NCBI RefSeq assembly: GCF_014323705.1
Contig: NZ_JABVEC010000015.1
Location: 1 to 64,000 of the forward strand
From: Actinomadura alba
GTDB taxonomy: Bacteria; Actinomycetota; Actinomycetes; Streptosporangiales; Streptosporangiaceae
Direction: 5' to 3'
DNA length: 64,000 nucleotides
Each line of letters begins with the position of its first letter. The stretch's first letter is position 1. Below are positions 62,996 through 64,000 of this stretch, one piece after another. A program made the position numbers and the translations under genes. Below the pieces are notes generated by a model that did not search any database, was not told the origin of the DNA, and saw only the letters and a program-made list of their open reading frames with translations.

Positions 62996-63772
62996 GTGAG
63001 CTCCCCGTACAAGCACTTCATGGCGCAGGTGACCCGGACCACGCGGCCGACGCCGCAGACGGTCCGCGTCACGCTGGGTGGGCTGGAGGGGTTCGGGGGT
63101 GCCGGGCTGGACCACTGGGTCAAGCTGTTCTTCCCGCTGCCCGGCGAGCATCGCCCCGTCTACCCGACCGGCGACGACTGGTGGCGCCGGTGGGGTGCGG
63201 ATCCGGACGCCGTGCGAGCCGTATTCCGCACCTACACGGTCCGGCGGCACCGCCCCGAGGCCGGTGAGATCGACATCGACTTCGTCCTGCACGGCGACAC
63301 CGCTCCGGGGTCCCGCTGGGCGGCGCGCGCCAAGCCCGGCGACCAGGTCGGCGTGTGGGGCCCGGGCGCGATGTACGACCCGTCCCCGGCCGCCGACTGG
63401 CGGCTCATCGCGGGCGACGAGACGGCGCTTCCGGCCATGGCCGCCATCATCGAGACGCTGCCGGCCGGTGCGCGGGCCAGGGTGTTCGTCGAGGTCGCCG
63501 ACGCCGCGGAGGAGCAGCGTTTCGCGACCGACGGCGATGTCCGGGTCGAGTGGCTGCATCGCGACGGTGTCCCGGCCGGTCGCAGCGCCCTCCTGGTCGA
63601 CCGGCTGCGGGCCGCCGACCTGCCGGACGGCCGGCCGTACGCCTGGATCGCGGGAGAGGCCGCGATGGTCAAGGCGCTGCGCCGCCACCTGGTCAACGAT
63701 CGCGGCATCGACCGCGCCGACATCTGCTTCTCGGGTTACTGGCGCCTGGGCAAGACCGAGTACGACGAGTGA
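62996..63772 (+). CDS. Siderophore-interacting FAD/NAD(P)H ferric reductase (SIP/ViuB-like)
   Basis: 258 residues from GTG 62996 (GGAGGCGGA upstream). The FAD-binding barrel has RTYTVRRHRP, then DFVLHGDTAPGSRWA. The nucleotide domain begins LIAGDETALPA, then IAGEAAMVKALRRHL, and the family-typical end is GYWRLGKTE. Such proteins reduce ferric siderophores in the cytoplasm to release iron. In mycobacteria the same domain is fused to IrtA; here it is a separate gene divergent from the IrtAB-like pair. Confidence 0.93.
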   Translation: MSSPYKHFMAQVTRTTRPTPQTVRVTLGGLEGFGGAGLDHWVKLFFPLPGEHRPVYPTGDDWWRRWGADPDAVRAVFRTYTVRRHRPEAGEIDIDFVLHGDTAPGSRWAARAKPGDQVGVWGPGAMYDPSPAADWRLIAGDETALPAMAAIIETLPAGARARVFVEVADAAEEQRFATDGDVRVEWLHRDGVPAGRSALLVDRLRAADLPDGRPYAWIAGEAAMVKALRRHLVNDRGIDRADICFSGYWRLGKTEYDE

Positions 63773-63851
63773 ACGGCGCTCGGGCCGCCGGTCGGGCCCG
63801 CGACCGGATTGCGCCACGATGGCGTGCGGTCATGCACCGCGGATCGGGTAA

Positions 63852-64000
63852 ATGCGGGATGTGGACCTGACGGCGGCGGCTGACGAACTCTACGGGGTCC
63901 CACCCGAGGAGTTCGTCGAGACGCGCAAGCGGCTGGCCGCCGAGGCGAAGGAAGCGGGCGACCGCGAGCTGGTCAAGAGGATCGGTGCGCTGCGACGGCC
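63852..64000 (+). CDS. Hypothetical protein, start only (cut by window edge)
   Basis: 50 codons from ATG 63852 (GTG 63861 also possible) running off the window. ELYGVPPEEFVETRKRLA, then AGDRELVKRIGALRRP, resembles the start of a widespread actinobacterial protein family of unknown function. Confidence 0.6.
   Translation, partial: MRDVDLTAAADELYGVPPEEFVETRKRLAAEAKEAGDRELVKRIGALRR

Overview
High-GC DNA with GTG/TTG starts, Lsr2 proteins, DmdR/IdeR-type iron boxes and an NRPS hydroxamate siderophore cluster: this is an actinomycete chromosome. The gene mix suggests Streptosporangiales or a relative, but the genus cannot be fixed from the sequence alone. There are no rRNA or tRNA genes, no CRISPR array and no recognisable IS element.

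Left part (1-20 kb). A ThrE-type exporter and an amidase lie on the minus strand. They are followed by a long plus-strand operon: three tandem DUF4132 genes, a MoxR AAA+ ATPase, a DUF5682 protein, a von Willebrand A (CoxE-like) protein and a SWIM zinc-finger protein. The last four overlap start-to-stop. The set parallels Escherichia coli yehI/yehL/yehM/yehP/yehQ but has DUF4132 amplified. Two of the three copies are broken by one-base frameshifts near the same aligned point. Degenerate remnants of further copies flank the array, and a repeated promoter motif for an apparently leaderless mRNA precedes copies A and C and the upstream remnant. This is the least understood and most interesting system in the window.

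Middle part (20-31 kb). Threonine synthase, two tandem Lsr2 genes, a TetR regulator divergent from an aldo/keto reductase with a clear operator between them, a secreted DUF6528-like protein, an ArsR regulator, a cobalamin riboswitch driving a CbiMNQO cobalt importer, an azlD fragment, a secreted trypsin-like protease, and a FetB-like permease.

Right part (31-64 kb). A siderophore locus with six 19-bp iron boxes: formyltransferase, ornithine N5-monooxygenase, FecCD/FepC uptake ABC transporter, two binding lipoproteins, a four-module NRPS (A-MT-T-C-A-T-C-A-T-C-A-T-C), MbtH, an asymmetric heterodimeric ABC exporter-fold pair and a siderophore-interacting flavoreductase. The third adenylation domain carries the N5-hydroxyornithine code. 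The NRPS has no thioesterase but ends in a condensation domain lacking the catalytic His, which suggests an erythrochelin/foroxymithine-like peptide, possibly released as a diketopiperazine. The NRPS reading frame is also broken by a one-base deletion, so all three frameshifts in the window are single-base losses and sequencing error must be excluded. A double-HTH MerR regulator and a class II UvrA-like ATPase sit inside the locus.
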